Positions 1-8,241 of a stretch of DNA of 64,000 nucleotides are shown here, in pieces. The notes under the pieces were generated by a model. It had not been told where the DNA came from and searched no databases. It saw only the letters and a program-made list of their open reading frames with translations. The position numbers and the translations under genes were made by a program. How positions within the stretch are numbered: the stretch's first letter is position 1; every line of letters begins with the position of its first letter. The stretch spans positions 682,001 to 746,000 of the forward strand of contig NZ_OZ032156.1 in assembly GCF_964026545.1 (NCBI RefSeq), written 5' to 3'. The stretch comes from Candidatus Tisiphia endosymbiont of Dioctria linearis (lineage in GTDB: Bacteria > Pseudomonadota > Alphaproteobacteria > Rickettsiales > Rickettsiaceae).

Positions 1-429
1 TATGGAAGTCAGGATGTTTCAGGTGATAAAGGTAAGGATAATGGATTAACAAATTCATGGCTATCTAGTTCATTGGAGATTTCACCTGAAGAGCAAGTCG
101 TATTTTTACAAAATATTCTTGATAATAAGCTGCCAGTAAGTTTGAAATCTCATGAAATGACAAAAAATATCCTATTTGTAGAGGAGCTGCCAGGAGGCTG
201 GAAGCTTTATGGAAAAACAGGTAATGGTTCCCAGCTTAGCAAAGATAGAATGCAGAAGTTAGGTATCCAACAAGGGTGGTTTGTTGGCTGGATACAAAAA
301 GATAACCGAATTATTGTATTTGCCAATCATATTACAGATGACAGTAAGCAAGATGTTTATGCCAGCCTACGTGCTAAAGAAGAAGCAAAAGAAAAATTGA
401 TGCAAATAGTTCAACCCACCTATAAGTGA
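1..429 (+). CDS. Class D (OXA-type) beta-lactamase, 3' part
   Basis: This is the C-terminal part of a serine beta-lactamase of class D, a periplasmic enzyme that opens beta-lactam rings. The reading frame is open from base 1, so the gene begins outside the window and the first ATG at 73 is internal. The frame shows a YGS triplet at its first codons, where class D enzymes usually have YGN, then a Ser/Trp-rich stretch, the KTG box (YGKTGNG) and the following GWFVGW segment, all in family order. The active-site STFK and SxV motifs would lie upstream and cannot be checked. It ends 35 bases before the IS110 transposase stop codon, so it sits beside a mobile element. The family assignment is firm; activity is unknown. 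Confidence 0.9.
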   Translation, partial: YGSQDVSGDKGKDNGLTNSWLSSSLEISPEEQVVFLQNILDNKLPVSLKSHEMTKNILFVEELPGGWKLYGKTGNGSQLSKDRMQKLGIQQGWFVGWIQKDNRIIVFANHITDDSKQDVYASLRAKEEAKEKLMQIVQPTYK

Positions 430-464
430 TCTGTATGATTCACAGCAATTATCTTTTATATATA

Positions 465-1406
465 TTATCCAATAATAAAAGTGCGTTTTTGTTGAATAAG
501 TTTATGGCAAACTTCAAGTAACTTACGCATACAAGCAACTATCGCAACTTTCTTAGGTTTAAAACTATTAACAAGCCTATCATATAAATTTTTTAAATAT
601 TGGAAACCATTCTTACCAGTTAACACTGCCATGTATAAAGCATCTCTGGGTATTTTCCTGCCTCCTCGAATAAATCTTCGTCCTTGCTTATTACCACTAT
701 CACGAGCATATGGAGCTATACCAACAATTGCTGACAATTCATTGCTACTATAATTTTTATCCCCTAATTCAGGTACAAAACTAATTAGTTTTGTAGCCAA
801 ACATTTACCAATACCAGGTACAGTCTCTAATATTTTTACCTTCTCTTTTAGCTCTTCTGACTCATCTATTATTTTGTTTAACTTTTTATCAAGCTCAGCT
901 ATTTCATTTTGTAAAAATTCAATGTGTTTTTCTATACTGTTTTTATCAATACCATCAATACTATGATGCAGCCTTTTCTTTTCATTGCTAAGCATTAATA
1001 CTAAATCTTCTCGTCTTTGCTGATATCTCTTTAAAGTCTCTGATTCAATTTGATATATATAATTCTCTGAAAGCTGCATCTTGTCGGCATAATATGCTAA
1101 TTTAAATGCATCCTTCTTATCAGTTTTACATAAATTCACTGATTTACTAAATGAATTAAAACTATAGGTATTTACTTTATGTATTTGTTGCTTATTATTA
1201 TATAGCTTTTGACAAATTTCAGCCTCATATCCCCCTGTAGGTTCACACACTATTAGCTTAATCTCTTGATCTTTTATTAATTCTATCAGTTCTTGATGCC
1301 CTAACTTATCATTAGGAAAACGGTAATATATAGGATTATTGTTAGACTCATATAAACATATATCTAACCATTTTTTACTTACATCTAGACCTATTATTTT
1401 ACTCAT
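465..1406 (-). CDS. IS110-family transposase (DEDD type)
   Basis: This 313-residue protein is a full-length IS110-type recombinase. The N-terminal DEDD (RuvC-like) part is seen as GLDVSKKWLDI at residues 6-16, CEPTGGYE near residue 55 and DKKDAFKLA near residue 96. A coiled coil of lysine/glutamate-rich sequence follows (about 130-190). The C-terminal transposase_20 part has the hairpin VPGIGKCLA and the segment IAPYARDSGNKQGRRF, whose Ser is the likely nucleophile of this family. The start ATG has GGAG 8-10 bases upstream. The frame is uninterrupted, so the element may be active. IS110 elements lack ordinary terminal inverted repeats, so exact ends cannot be set from the sequence alone. Confidence 0.93.
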   Translation of the reverse strand: MSKIIGLDVSKKWLDICLYESNNNPIYYRFPNDKLGHQELIELIKDQEIKLIVCEPTGGYEAEICQKLYNNKQQIHKVNTYSFNSFSKSVNLCKTDKKDAFKLAYYADKMQLSENYIYQIESETLKRYQQRREDLVLMLSNEKKRLHHSIDGIDKNSIEKHIEFLQNEIAELDKKLNKIIDESEELKEKVKILETVPGIGKCLATKLISFVPELGDKNYSSNELSAIVGIAPYARDSGNKQGRRFIRGGRKIPRDALYMAVLTGKNGFQYLKNLYDRLVNSFKPKKVAIVACMRKLLEVCHKLIQQKRTFIIG

Positions 1407-1419
1407 GATATAATCTCCT

Positions 1420-1560
1420 TCATCTTATGGTGCAAGGCTGCTCTTTTTAAGGGCACCTTCTGCAATTCGTTCAAGGTAAACTACCAAAAAGAGGGTACTT
1501 ATTCTGACAACGACTACTTCAGTCCAGTTAACTCAAGTCACCCTCTTTAATTACTTATAC
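1420..1560 (-). ncRNA. Candidate IS110 bridge RNA region
   Basis: IS110-group elements encode a structured bridge RNA in the non-coding end upstream of the transposase. This segment lies there and has internal complementarity: GGTGC (1429-1433) pairs with GCACC (1453-1457), and AAAGAGGGT (1488-1496) pairs with ACCCTCTTT (1540-1548) around a 43-base internal region that could form a binding loop. The position and the stems are seen; the function as a guide RNA is inferred from the family. Confidence 0.45.
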
Positions 1561-1574
1561 CACATTTTCAAGAT

Positions 1575-1974
1575 ATAAGAGCCTAGTGAGCGTTTACGGA
1601 AAAAAGTTAAAGTACAAGATATCTATTAGCAAGAAGGCTTAAGCCAATAAGCAATCTAACCTCACAATCGTCTATTAGCAAGGAGCTACTTCAGTAGCGA
1701 CGAAGCAATCCCAAAGTAATGGATTACCACGACCACTACGTGGTTTCGCAATGACACTTGGTGAGTAGATTGCTTCATCGTTGCAAAGCTGCTTCTCGCA
1801 ATGACGGATATCCTCCTACAACTTTAACGGGTTAGTTTATATACGTCTTGATTTGCAATAAAACTCTGATATTATGCCAAAGTAGAAAGTTTAATCGTAA
1901 CACATAATTTATAGCCTCTATAAATTATAATTGCTAATTACATAGCAGTTGGTAATTGGGATAATCGTAGACTG
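1575..1974. repeat. Gene-free stretch with palindromic repeat family B
   Basis: Between the IS end and the AEC permease there is no gene. At 1632-1815 lie copies of a repeat recognised by 'gtctattagcaagga', 'gaagcaatcc', 'ccacgaccactacgtggt' and 'tcgcaatgac', in both orientations. The conserved tail 'gggttag' follows at 1829-1835. The same modules recur at least fifteen times in this window. Confidence 0.75.
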
Positions 1975-2907
1975 ATGAATGACATTTTCTCTAGTACATT
2001 ACCTATTCTTTTGATTCCTTTGCTTGGTAGTATTATCAAAAGGAAATGGTTAACTTCTGAAGAATTTTGGAGGGGGATAGAAAAATTATCGTATTTCTTT
2101 CTTTTTCCTATCATGCTTTTCAATAATATATCTGTAGCTGATTTAAATGCATCTTCTATAATAAGGCTGGTACTTGCATTAATCATCTCTTCTTCTATTA
2201 TTGCGGTTGCTTTAATTATTTATCAGAAAAAAACCAACTTTGACAAGATTCAGTTTACTTCAATCTTTCAAGGGGCAGTACGCTATAATAGTTATATCTT
2301 TTTTGGTGTTAGTAGTCCTCTTTTGGGTCAGGAAGGGCTTGCTATAGTATCGGTGATTTCATCTTATATGATCATTTTTACTAATATCATATCAGTAATG
2401 ATTTTTGTCCATTATATTCCTGATAGTTCTGTAGCTCAGGGTTCTAAAGCTAGCTTTATATGGACGCTTAAATTGCTAGTACAAAATCCCTTGATTATCG
2501 CTAGTATCATTGGATTTCTTTTTAATTACTCTAACTTAGAATTACATCTTGGCATAAAAAAAACCTTATCTATTCTATCCGACTCTGCTTTAGCTATAGG
2601 TATGCTAAATGTTGGAGCAGGTCTCAAATTCTTCATGCGTGGTACGATTGTCCACAATGTATTATTTACTAGTTTTGTTAAGTTAGTGGCTTTTCCTGTT
2701 GTTGCAATAATTGTATTGTCACTAATGTCAATCACTGGTACTGCTAAATCAGTTGGGGTTCTATATAGTTGTTTACCATGTGCCAGCACAGCTTATGTTT
2801 TATCACGTCAGCTTGGTGGAGACCCAGAATCTATGGCATCAATTATTACTTTCACAACACTTTTTTCAATAGTTTCATTGTCAGTTCTGATGTGGATAAA
2901 TATCTAA
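1975..2907 (+). CDS. AEC-family permease (auxin efflux carrier / MdcF type)
   Basis: This 310-residue inner-membrane protein has about ten hydrophobic segments arranged as two five-helix halves, typical of the AEC family (malonate, malate or auxin carriers). Seen in the sequence are an N-terminal helix beginning IFSSTLPILLIPLLG, a central polar loop and a C-terminal half with the conserved small-residue stretch LYSCLPCASTAYVLSRQLGG, close to the family's PxAxxxY-type signature. It is followed after 36 bases by the malic enzyme gene, so a role in uptake or export of a dicarboxylate used by that enzyme is attractive but inferred. The ATG at 1975 is the first in frame; no strong ribosome binding site precedes it. 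Confidence 0.82.
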   Translation: MNDIFSSTLPILLIPLLGSIIKRKWLTSEEFWRGIEKLSYFFLFPIMLFNNISVADLNASSIIRLVLALIISSSIIAVALIIYQKKTNFDKIQFTSIFQGAVRYNSYIFFGVSSPLLGQEGLAIVSVISSYMIIFTNIISVMIFVHYIPDSSVAQGSKASFIWTLKLLVQNPLIIASIIGFLFNYSNLELHLGIKKTLSILSDSALAIGMLNVGAGLKFFMRGTIVHNVLFTSFVKLVAFPVVAIIVLSLMSITGTAKSVGVLYSCLPCASTAYVLSRQLGGDPESMASIITFTTLFSIVSLSVLMWINI

Positions 2908-2943
2908 TAGTAGAAAACTTGAAGTAATTAAGGAGTAACATTT

Positions 2944-5214
2944 ATGGATGAAATGAATAAAATAAATTATCTCAAAGCCTTAGAATATCATAGCAATGGG
3001 AAACCAGGCAAAATTGCTATTGCTGCAACTAAGCCTTTGGATACTCAACAGGACTTGGCTTTGGCTTATACGCCAGGGGTAGCAGCACCATGTCTTGAAA
3101 TTGCTAAGAATATAGATGACGTTTATAAATATACGGCTAGAGGTAACTTAGTTGCTGTAATAACTAACGGCACGGCCATTCTTGGTCTTGGTAATTTGGG
3201 GGCAGCTGCGTCAAAACCGGTAATGGAAGGAAAAGCCGTTTTATTCAAGAAATTTGCTGATATTAATTCTATCGATCTTGAAATAGATACTACTGATCCA
3301 GATGAGTTTATTAATGCCGTAAAATATCTTGGTTATAGTTTTGGCGGTATTAATTTAGAAGATATTAAATCTCCTGAATGTTTTATAATTGAGGAAAAAT
3401 TAAAAAGCTGTATGCAGATACCGGTTTTTCATGATGATCAGCATGGAACGGCTATTATTGCTGCGGCAGGTCTTATTAATGCGGCATATATTATAAATCG
3501 TTCATTGGATAATTTAAAAATTGTAGTAAGTGGTGCAGGGGCGGCAGCTATTGCTTGCATTGAATTACTAATTGCTCTTAGTGTTAACAAAAAAAATGTT
3601 ATACTATGTGATAAAATGGGGGTTGTTTACAAGGGTCGAAAAGAAGGTATGAATGAATGGAAGGAATTATATGCTATCGAAACCGATTTGCGTACCATAA
3701 GTGATGCTATGAAGTCAGCTGATGTATTCCTTGGTTTATCTTCTAAAGGTGCGGTATCAAAAGAAATGGTAGCTAGTATGGCTCAAAATCCCATTATTTT
3801 CCCGATGGCTAACCCAGACCCAGAAATTACTCCAGAGGATATACAGTCAGTTAGAAGTGATGCGATTATTGCTACAGGACGCTCTGATTACAATAATCAG
3901 CTTAATAATGTTATGGGATTCCCGTATATTTTCCGTGGAGCTTTAGATGTTAGAGCTACTACTATCAATCAGGAAATGAAAATAGCTGCAGCCCTTTCTT
4001 TAGCGGAGCTAGCAAGACAAGCTGTACCCGATGAAGTTTATAAAGCATATCCTGGTAGAAAAATGATTTTTGGTCCAGAGTATATAATTCCTGTACCATT
4101 TGACCCAAGATTAATTACCACTGTTTCGATGGCAGTAGCTAAGGCAGCTATAGATAGTGGGGTTGCTAGAATTACAGATTTTGACTTCAAGAATTATGCA
4201 AAGGAATTGGAGAGCAGACTAAATCCTACCTCGCATTACATGAATCTGTTATTTGAAAGAATCCAACAATCAGTGCCTAAAAGAGTGGTCTTTGCTGAGG
4301 GCGAGGAAGAAGAGGTAATTAAGGCTGCTATTATTATGCGAGATGCTGGTCATGCTCACCCTATCCTAGTGGGTAGGTATGATAAAATATCTGCTGTTTT
4401 AAATAAAATAGGTATGAATTATGATTTAGAGGGTATTACCGTAATGAATGCGGCTATTAACCAAAATCTTAATAAATATATAGATACTCTTTATAGCCAA
4501 TTACAACGTAAAGGGTATTTATACCGTGACTGTGCTAGACTCGTTAAAAGTGATAAAAATATATTCTCAGCTATCATGATAGCTTGCGGTGATGCAGATT
4601 GTATGGTTACTGGCGTAACAAAGAGCTATTATAATAGTTTAGAGGATATTATGAAGGTAATGGAACCCAAAAAGAATAATAGAATATTGGGATATTCTAT
4701 TATGATTGCCAAGGAACATAATATAATTATTGCTGATAATAGCGTGACTGAACTGCCAAGTGAGCAAGATCTCGTAGAAATAACCTTGCAAACTGCCAGT
4801 ATAGCAAAAAATATAGGAATGACGCCAAAGATTGCTCTACTTTCCTTCTCAACTTTTGGTAATCCAATGAGAGAAAAGGCAAATAGAGTAAGGGAGGCTG
4901 TTAGAATCCTAGATAGGATGAATCTAGATTTTGAATATGATGGGGAAATGTCAGCTGATGTTGCTCTGAACCCCAATTTACGTAATTCGTATAAGTTTTG
5001 TCGGTTATCAGGTTCCGCTAATGTCTTGATTATGCCTGGTTTGCATTCAGCTGCAATCTCAACGCAACTATTGCAAGAATTAGCCAGAGGTGTTTTTATC
5101 GGACCAATAATTAATGGTTTTGAATATCCGGTACAAATAGTAAGAATGGGGGCATCAGCAAGTGAGATAACAAAAATTGCCACATTTGCTTGTATAGATG
5201 CAATAAACCTTTAG
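2944..5214 (+). CDS. maeB: Malic enzyme with C-terminal phosphotransacetylase-like domain
   Basis: This 756-residue protein matches the large MaeB-type malic enzyme, which decarboxylates malate to pyruvate with reduction of NAD(P). The N-terminal half carries the malic enzyme fold ([13 protein letters not shown] near residue 40, [10 protein letters not shown] near 160, the nucleotide-binding [15 protein letters not shown] near 195, and [13 protein letters not shown] near 285). The rest (about 430-756) resembles a phosphate acetyltransferase domain ([33 protein letters not shown]), which in this family is regulatory and not catalytic. Length is normal. AAGGAG precedes the ATG by 8 bases. It probably forms a transcription unit with the AEC permease upstream. 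Confidence 0.95.
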   Translation: MDEMNKINYLKALEYHSNGKPGKIAIAATKPLDTQQDLALAYTPGVAAPCLEIAKNIDDVYKYTARGNLVAVITNGTAILGLGNLGAAASKPVMEGKAVLFKKFADINSIDLEIDTTDPDEFINAVKYLGYSFGGINLEDIKSPECFIIEEKLKSCMQIPVFHDDQHGTAIIAAAGLINAAYIINRSLDNLKIVVSGAGAAAIACIELLIALSVNKKNVILCDKMGVVYKGRKEGMNEWKELYAIETDLRTISDAMKSADVFLGLSSKGAVSKEMVASMAQNPIIFPMANPDPEITPEDIQSVRSDAIIATGRSDYNNQLNNVMGFPYIFRGALDVRATTINQEMKIAAALSLAELARQAVPDEVYKAYPGRKMIFGPEYIIPVPFDPRLITTVSMAVAKAAIDSGVARITDFDFKNYAKELESRLNPTSHYMNLLFERIQQSVPKRVVFAEGEEEEVIKAAIIMRDAGHAHPILVGRYDKISAVLNKIGMNYDLEGITVMNAAINQNLNKYIDTLYSQLQRKGYLYRDCARLVKSDKNIFSAIMIACGDADCMVTGVTKSYYNSLEDIMKVMEPKKNNRILGYSIMIAKEHNIIIADNSVTELPSEQDLVEITLQTASIAKNIGMTPKIALLSFSTFGNPMREKANRVREAVRILDRMNLDFEYDGEMSADVALNPNLRNSYKFCRLSGSANVLIMPGLHSAAISTQLLQELARGVFIGPIINGFEYPVQIVRMGASASEITKIATFACIDAINL

Positions 5215-5311
5215 GAGGTTTAGTTTACCCGATATTGACGTCTATTAGCGAAACCACATAGTACTCTCATCATTGTACACAGGCGTCAACTTAAGAAAAT
5301 AGTAGTCGAAA

Positions 5312-5420
5312 AGGCGTCATTGCGAGAAGGCGTAAGCAGACGAAGCAATCCAAAAAAATGAAAAGAGATTAAGATTTGGATTGCTTCGTTGCAGCAAAGT
5401 TACTGCTTACAATGACGTCA
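5312..5420. repeat. Palindromic repeat family B copy
   Basis: The segment reads 'gtcattgcgagaagg', 'gacgaagcaatcc', a short spacer, 'ggattgcttcgttg' and 'aatgacgtc', forming one long imperfect hairpin. Confidence 0.7.
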
Positions 5421-5439
5421 GTTTGTTATAGGAAAATAC

Positions 5440-5546
5440 TATAGTCAATTCAGGAGAATTTGGGGCTAGGAACGATGGAGCGACGCCTATAAGTAATAGG
5501 CAAGCATTGAGCGACAACGTCCCCAACTTCTCCTGAATTGACTATA
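5440..5546. repeat. Palindromic repeat family A, complete 107-bp copy
   Basis: The element starts TATAGTCAATTCAGGAGAA and ends TTCTCCTGAATTGACTATA, a perfect terminal palindrome of 19 bases, with an interior 'aggaacgatggagcgacgcctataag'-like core. The same 107-bp unit lies in frame inside asmA, and a 108-bp inverted copy lies at 44656-44763. It behaves like a Rickettsia palindromic element. Confidence 0.88.
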
Positions 5547-5781
5547 ATTGGGTTAGCTATATAGATACTTTATACTGTGTTCTTATTGCCACAAATTATC
5601 GCAATAATATTATTGTTCAATGCTCATAGTAATTTTTTAAGTAGGCTGAAGACAAATATTATGCTATACACTTAAAGCTAGGTGACCTAAGTGGAATTTG
5701 AAAAGAATTTGTGTTTCACGGGTATTTATTTTAAGAGCCTATAAGGGATTCTTGTTTATTAATTTTTAAGGAGAAATATAT

Positions 5782-6489
5782 ATGAAAAAATTATTGTTAA
5801 TTGCTGCTACTAGTACAACTCTTTTGACTTCTGCTGCATCATTTGCTGAAACAGGGGGATTTTATCTTAAAGCCGAAGGCGGTGCAACTAGGTTGAATAT
5901 GCTAAAATTTAAGACTGAAAGTGCTAAGATTAATGATATTAAATTTAAACCCATTTTTTCTGGTATTTTTGGTGTTGGTGCTGGTTATTATATCATGGAT
6001 AATGTTAGAGCAGAGCTGACAATTGACTGCCTCCTCCCAAATCCAGAATTTAAGTACTCTCATACTGATAAGGAAGATGGTAAGAATTACTCTTCAGAAG
6101 CTACAGCTAAAGAAATCGTCAGATCATTATTACTCAATGGTTATGTTGATTTATATGATGCAGGTATTGTTAAATTTTTTGCCGGAGCCGGTATTGGTAT
6201 GGCTCAAGTGCAACAAAAGATAACTGGTACTAATGCAATTGATGGCAAACAGGAACAAACAAATACTTTCTCCTATGAAACCGCTAATAATTTTGCTTAT
6301 CAGTTGACTGCTGGTGCTTCTTTTAATGTGTCTGATGGCATAAACCTAGATCTTACCTATAGCTGGAGAGATTATGGGGAAACAGGTGATGCAAAAAAAG
6401 ATAAAGATAAGGACAAGAAAGACAAAGAAAAAGCTAAAGATAACATCAGAGGGCATAACTTGATGGCTGGTATAAGATTTGATCTCTAA
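5782..6489 (+). CDS. Outer-membrane beta-barrel protein (Adr/OmpX-like)
   Basis: The 235-residue product has a clear Sec signal peptide (MKKLLLIAATSTTLLTSAASFA, cut after residue 22) followed by alternating amphipathic strands with aromatic girdles, and it ends in a phenylalanine-containing strand (GIRFDL), all features of a small porin-like barrel. The start MKKLLLIAA and overall size resemble the rickettsial surface adhesins Adr1/Adr2, but that identity is not proven here. Residues about 204-218 form a low-complexity Lys/Asp run (KKDKDKDKKDKEK), probably an exposed loop that can change length. It has its own upstream region and a terminator-like hairpin downstream, so it is likely monocistronic. 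Confidence 0.8.
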   Translation: MKKLLLIAATSTTLLTSAASFAETGGFYLKAEGGATRLNMLKFKTESAKINDIKFKPIFSGIFGVGAGYYIMDNVRAELTIDCLLPNPEFKYSHTDKEDGKNYSSEATAKEIVRSLLLNGYVDLYDAGIVKFFAGAGIGMAQVQQKITGTNAIDGKQEQTNTFSYETANNFAYQLTAGASFNVSDGINLDLTYSWRDYGETGDAKKDKDKDKKDKEKAKDNIRGHNLMAGIRFDL

Positions 6490-6524
6490 TATAATAGTTT
6501 ATCGATTCATTATTATTATTCTAT

Positions 6525-6558
6525 AAAAGAAGGGGGATTTTACTAGCCCTCTTTTTTG
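6525..6558 (+). terminator. Rho-independent terminator after the barrel gene
   Basis: AGAAGGG and CCCTCTT form a stem around a short loop, and the 3' arm runs into six T residues. It lies 36 bases after the stop codon and fits the end of a strongly expressed single gene. Confidence 0.75.
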
Positions 6559-6613
6559 TTATTTATTCATCATCATAAGTAAATTCGTGAACGCTCACAT
6601 TAATTAGTGTCTC

Positions 6614-7048
6614 CTAGTTTATTTTTGATAATCTAGTACTATGTCTTCCACCTTCAAATTTAGTGGTTAAAAATTTATCGACTATTTGACATGCCAATTC
6701 TTCGTTTGGTATCTTAGCTCCTAACACTATTATATTAGCATCATTATGGGCTCTTGATCTTTCTGCCATAAATAAGTCAAAACATAAAGCAGCCCTTATG
6801 TCAGATATACGATTTGCGGCAATTGACATACCTATACCAGTTCCACAAATCAAAATTCCTAAAGGAGCTATATTTTCTAAGATTCCATCAACAACTTTTT
6901 TAGCATAATCTGGATAATCCACTACTTCTTGACTATAGGTACCATAATCAAGGATAGATATATTTTTATTGTTTAAATAACTGATAATTTTACTCTTGAG
7001 TGAAAATCCGGAATGGTCACTGGCTATTAGAACGCTGTAAGTTTTCAT
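6614..7048 (-). CDS. rpiB: Ribose-5-phosphate isomerase B
   Basis: RpiB interconverts ribose 5-phosphate and ribulose 5-phosphate in the cytosol. The 144-residue length is typical. The family's N-terminal [11 protein letters not shown] (residues 8-18) and the active-site loop CGTGIGMS (68-75) with Cys68 are present, followed by [11 protein letters not shown] and the [11 protein letters not shown] segment. It is transcribed alone on the minus strand, divergent from the nlpD-like gene; the 92-base gap must hold both promoters and contains a TGTACA-centred motif discussed in the findings. Confidence 0.95.
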   Translation of the reverse strand: MKTYSVLIASDHSGFSLKSKIISYLNNKNISILDYGTYSQEVVDYPDYAKKVVDGILENIAPLGILICGTGIGMSIAANRISDIRAALCFDLFMAERSRAHNDANIIVLGAKIPNEELACQIVDKFLTTKFEGGRHSTRLSKIN

Positions 7049-7140
7049 AATTACGTAATCTTGGTGAAAAAAATACTAAAATTAATTGTACATTAAAGTT
7101 AGTTTATTGCATAATAAAATTGCAAATTTTTTGGTTAGTT

Positions 7141-8055
7141 ATGAAAAACAATATATTTTTTATCTATTTTGTAATATTTATGGTTTCTGGATGTGCTACT
7201 CAACTTCCAGCTCCTATTGAATATAATCGTGGAAAGAATTTTTCCCAAAAAGCTACAACTACAAAACCACCAACTACCACATATTCTGAAAATAACCATA
7301 TATCAGAAAGTGATGAAGGCGAAATAATAGGTAGAGAGATTGACGAGAAAGAAAAAGAGTTTGATGCTCCAACTGGTTTCTTACAGGAACGCCATGCTAT
7401 AAAGCCTCAAAATCAGGACGATATAATAATAGTCCCAAAAGTAAAACTAGATGATAATAAGATAATCTATCGTGAGGTTCAATCAGGAGAAACGTTAGAA
7501 TCGATAGCCAATGAGTATGGTCAAACGGTTGAGCAATTAGCTGAGCTAAATAACATGTCTGCCCCATACCATCTTAGCAAATCTCAAATTATCATGATAA
7601 AAGTTAATACTGAGCTGTTAAATAAAAAAAATCAAGAAAGATCAATAAGAAAAAGCACTATAAGAGAAATGGAAAATGCGACAAATTTTATCAAACCAAT
7701 TGATGGTAAAATTACTATCAAATTTGGTGAACAAACATCTAAAGGAAAAAGCAAAGGGATTAATATTGCTGCAAAAGAAGGTGCTAATGTAAAATCTATT
7801 GCCTCAGGTAAAGTAATGTTTGCAGGTAATGATACGAAGTTTGGTAATTTACTAATAGTAAAATTAGATAATAGCGACCTTTATGTTGCTTATGCTTATT
7901 TACAAGACCTAATTGTTCAAAAAGGAGCAACAGTTTCACAAGGAGAAGTAATAGGACATGTAGGGGGTACTGGAGATGCCGAATACCCTCAGCTGCATTT
8001 TGCTATTCGCCAGGGAAAGCTAGCTGTTGATCCGCTACAATATGTAAACTATTAA
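7141..8055 (+). CDS. NlpD-like lipoprotein: LysM plus degenerate M23 domain
   Basis: The ATG at 7141 is preferred to the one at 7120 because it gives a proper lipoprotein signal: MKNN, a hydrophobic core and the lipobox VSGC with Cys18. A LysM peptidoglycan-binding domain follows at about 110-154 (EVQSGETLESIANEYG) and a LytM/M23 domain at about 183-304. The metal ligands of active M23 peptidases are mostly missing: the HxxxD site reads KGINI and the first His of the second pair is Tyr in VAYAYLQ, leaving only LHFAIR. This is the pattern of NlpD/EnvC, which activate cell-division amidases and do not cut peptidoglycan. It is probably anchored in the outer membrane facing the periplasm. Confidence 0.88.
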   Translation: MKNNIFFIYFVIFMVSGCATQLPAPIEYNRGKNFSQKATTTKPPTTTYSENNHISESDEGEIIGREIDEKEKEFDAPTGFLQERHAIKPQNQDDIIIVPKVKLDDNKIIYREVQSGETLESIANEYGQTVEQLAELNNMSAPYHLSKSQIIMIKVNTELLNKKNQERSIRKSTIREMENATNFIKPIDGKITIKFGEQTSKGKSKGINIAAKEGANVKSIASGKVMFAGNDTKFGNLLIVKLDNSDLYVAYAYLQDLIVQKGATVSQGEVIGHVGGTGDAEYPQLHFAIRQGKLAVDPLQYVNY

Positions 8056-8099
8056 AATTTAGAACATAACGTAGCAAGACCCTTTAAAATAGTATATGG

Positions 8100-8240
8100 T
8101 CAACGTCTATTAGCAAGGATGCGTTGAAGCTAGAGCGAAGCAATCCTGTTTTGTGTCATCCATGCGTAGTATGTCATACCTGTTTCGGTGAGGGATCCAG
8201 ATTCCCGCGTAAGCGGGAATCTTAAATACTAACCGGGTTA
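8100..8240. repeat. Palindromic repeats (family B and a second hairpin)
   Basis: 'gtctattagcaagga ... gaagcaatcc' is a half copy of family B. It is followed by 'gattcccgcgtaagcgggaatc' (8191-8212), a strong 9-bp hairpin, and the shared tail 'gggttagctata'. The strong hairpin lies between the convergent nlpD-like and ABC genes and could stop transcription from both sides. Confidence 0.65.
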
Positions 8241-8241
8241 G

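Larger units (their letters stand above)
440..1585 (-). mobile_element. IS110-family insertion sequence (approximate limits)
   Basis: The element consists of the transposase gene plus a non-coding segment 5' to it (1407 to about 1585). The right limit is guessed from the point where the generic palindromic repeats begin, and the left limit from the end of the beta-lactamase gene. No terminal inverted repeats or target duplication were found, as expected for the family. Confidence 0.5.
5215..5781. other. Gene-free region with repeats and likely promoter of the barrel gene
   Basis: No gene is seen. The stretch holds a family B repeat (5312-5420), a complete family A palindrome (5440-5546) and about 230 AT-rich bases before the outer-membrane protein start, which should contain its promoter. 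A ribosome binding site AAGGAG lies at 5768-5773. Confidence 0.7.

Noticed and set aside
1938..2186. Minus-strand frame of 82 codons opposite the AEC permease
   Set aside because: It lies wholly against a well-conserved membrane protein and shows no motif or ribosome binding site.
4629..5183. Long minus-strand frame (184 codons) inside the malic enzyme
   Set aside because: It is the antisense shadow of the PTA-like domain; its composition is that of complemented codons.
2944..5214. C-terminal half of the malic enzyme considered as a separate active phosphotransacetylase
   Set aside because: It is fused in one frame and matches the regulatory domain of MaeB-type enzymes.
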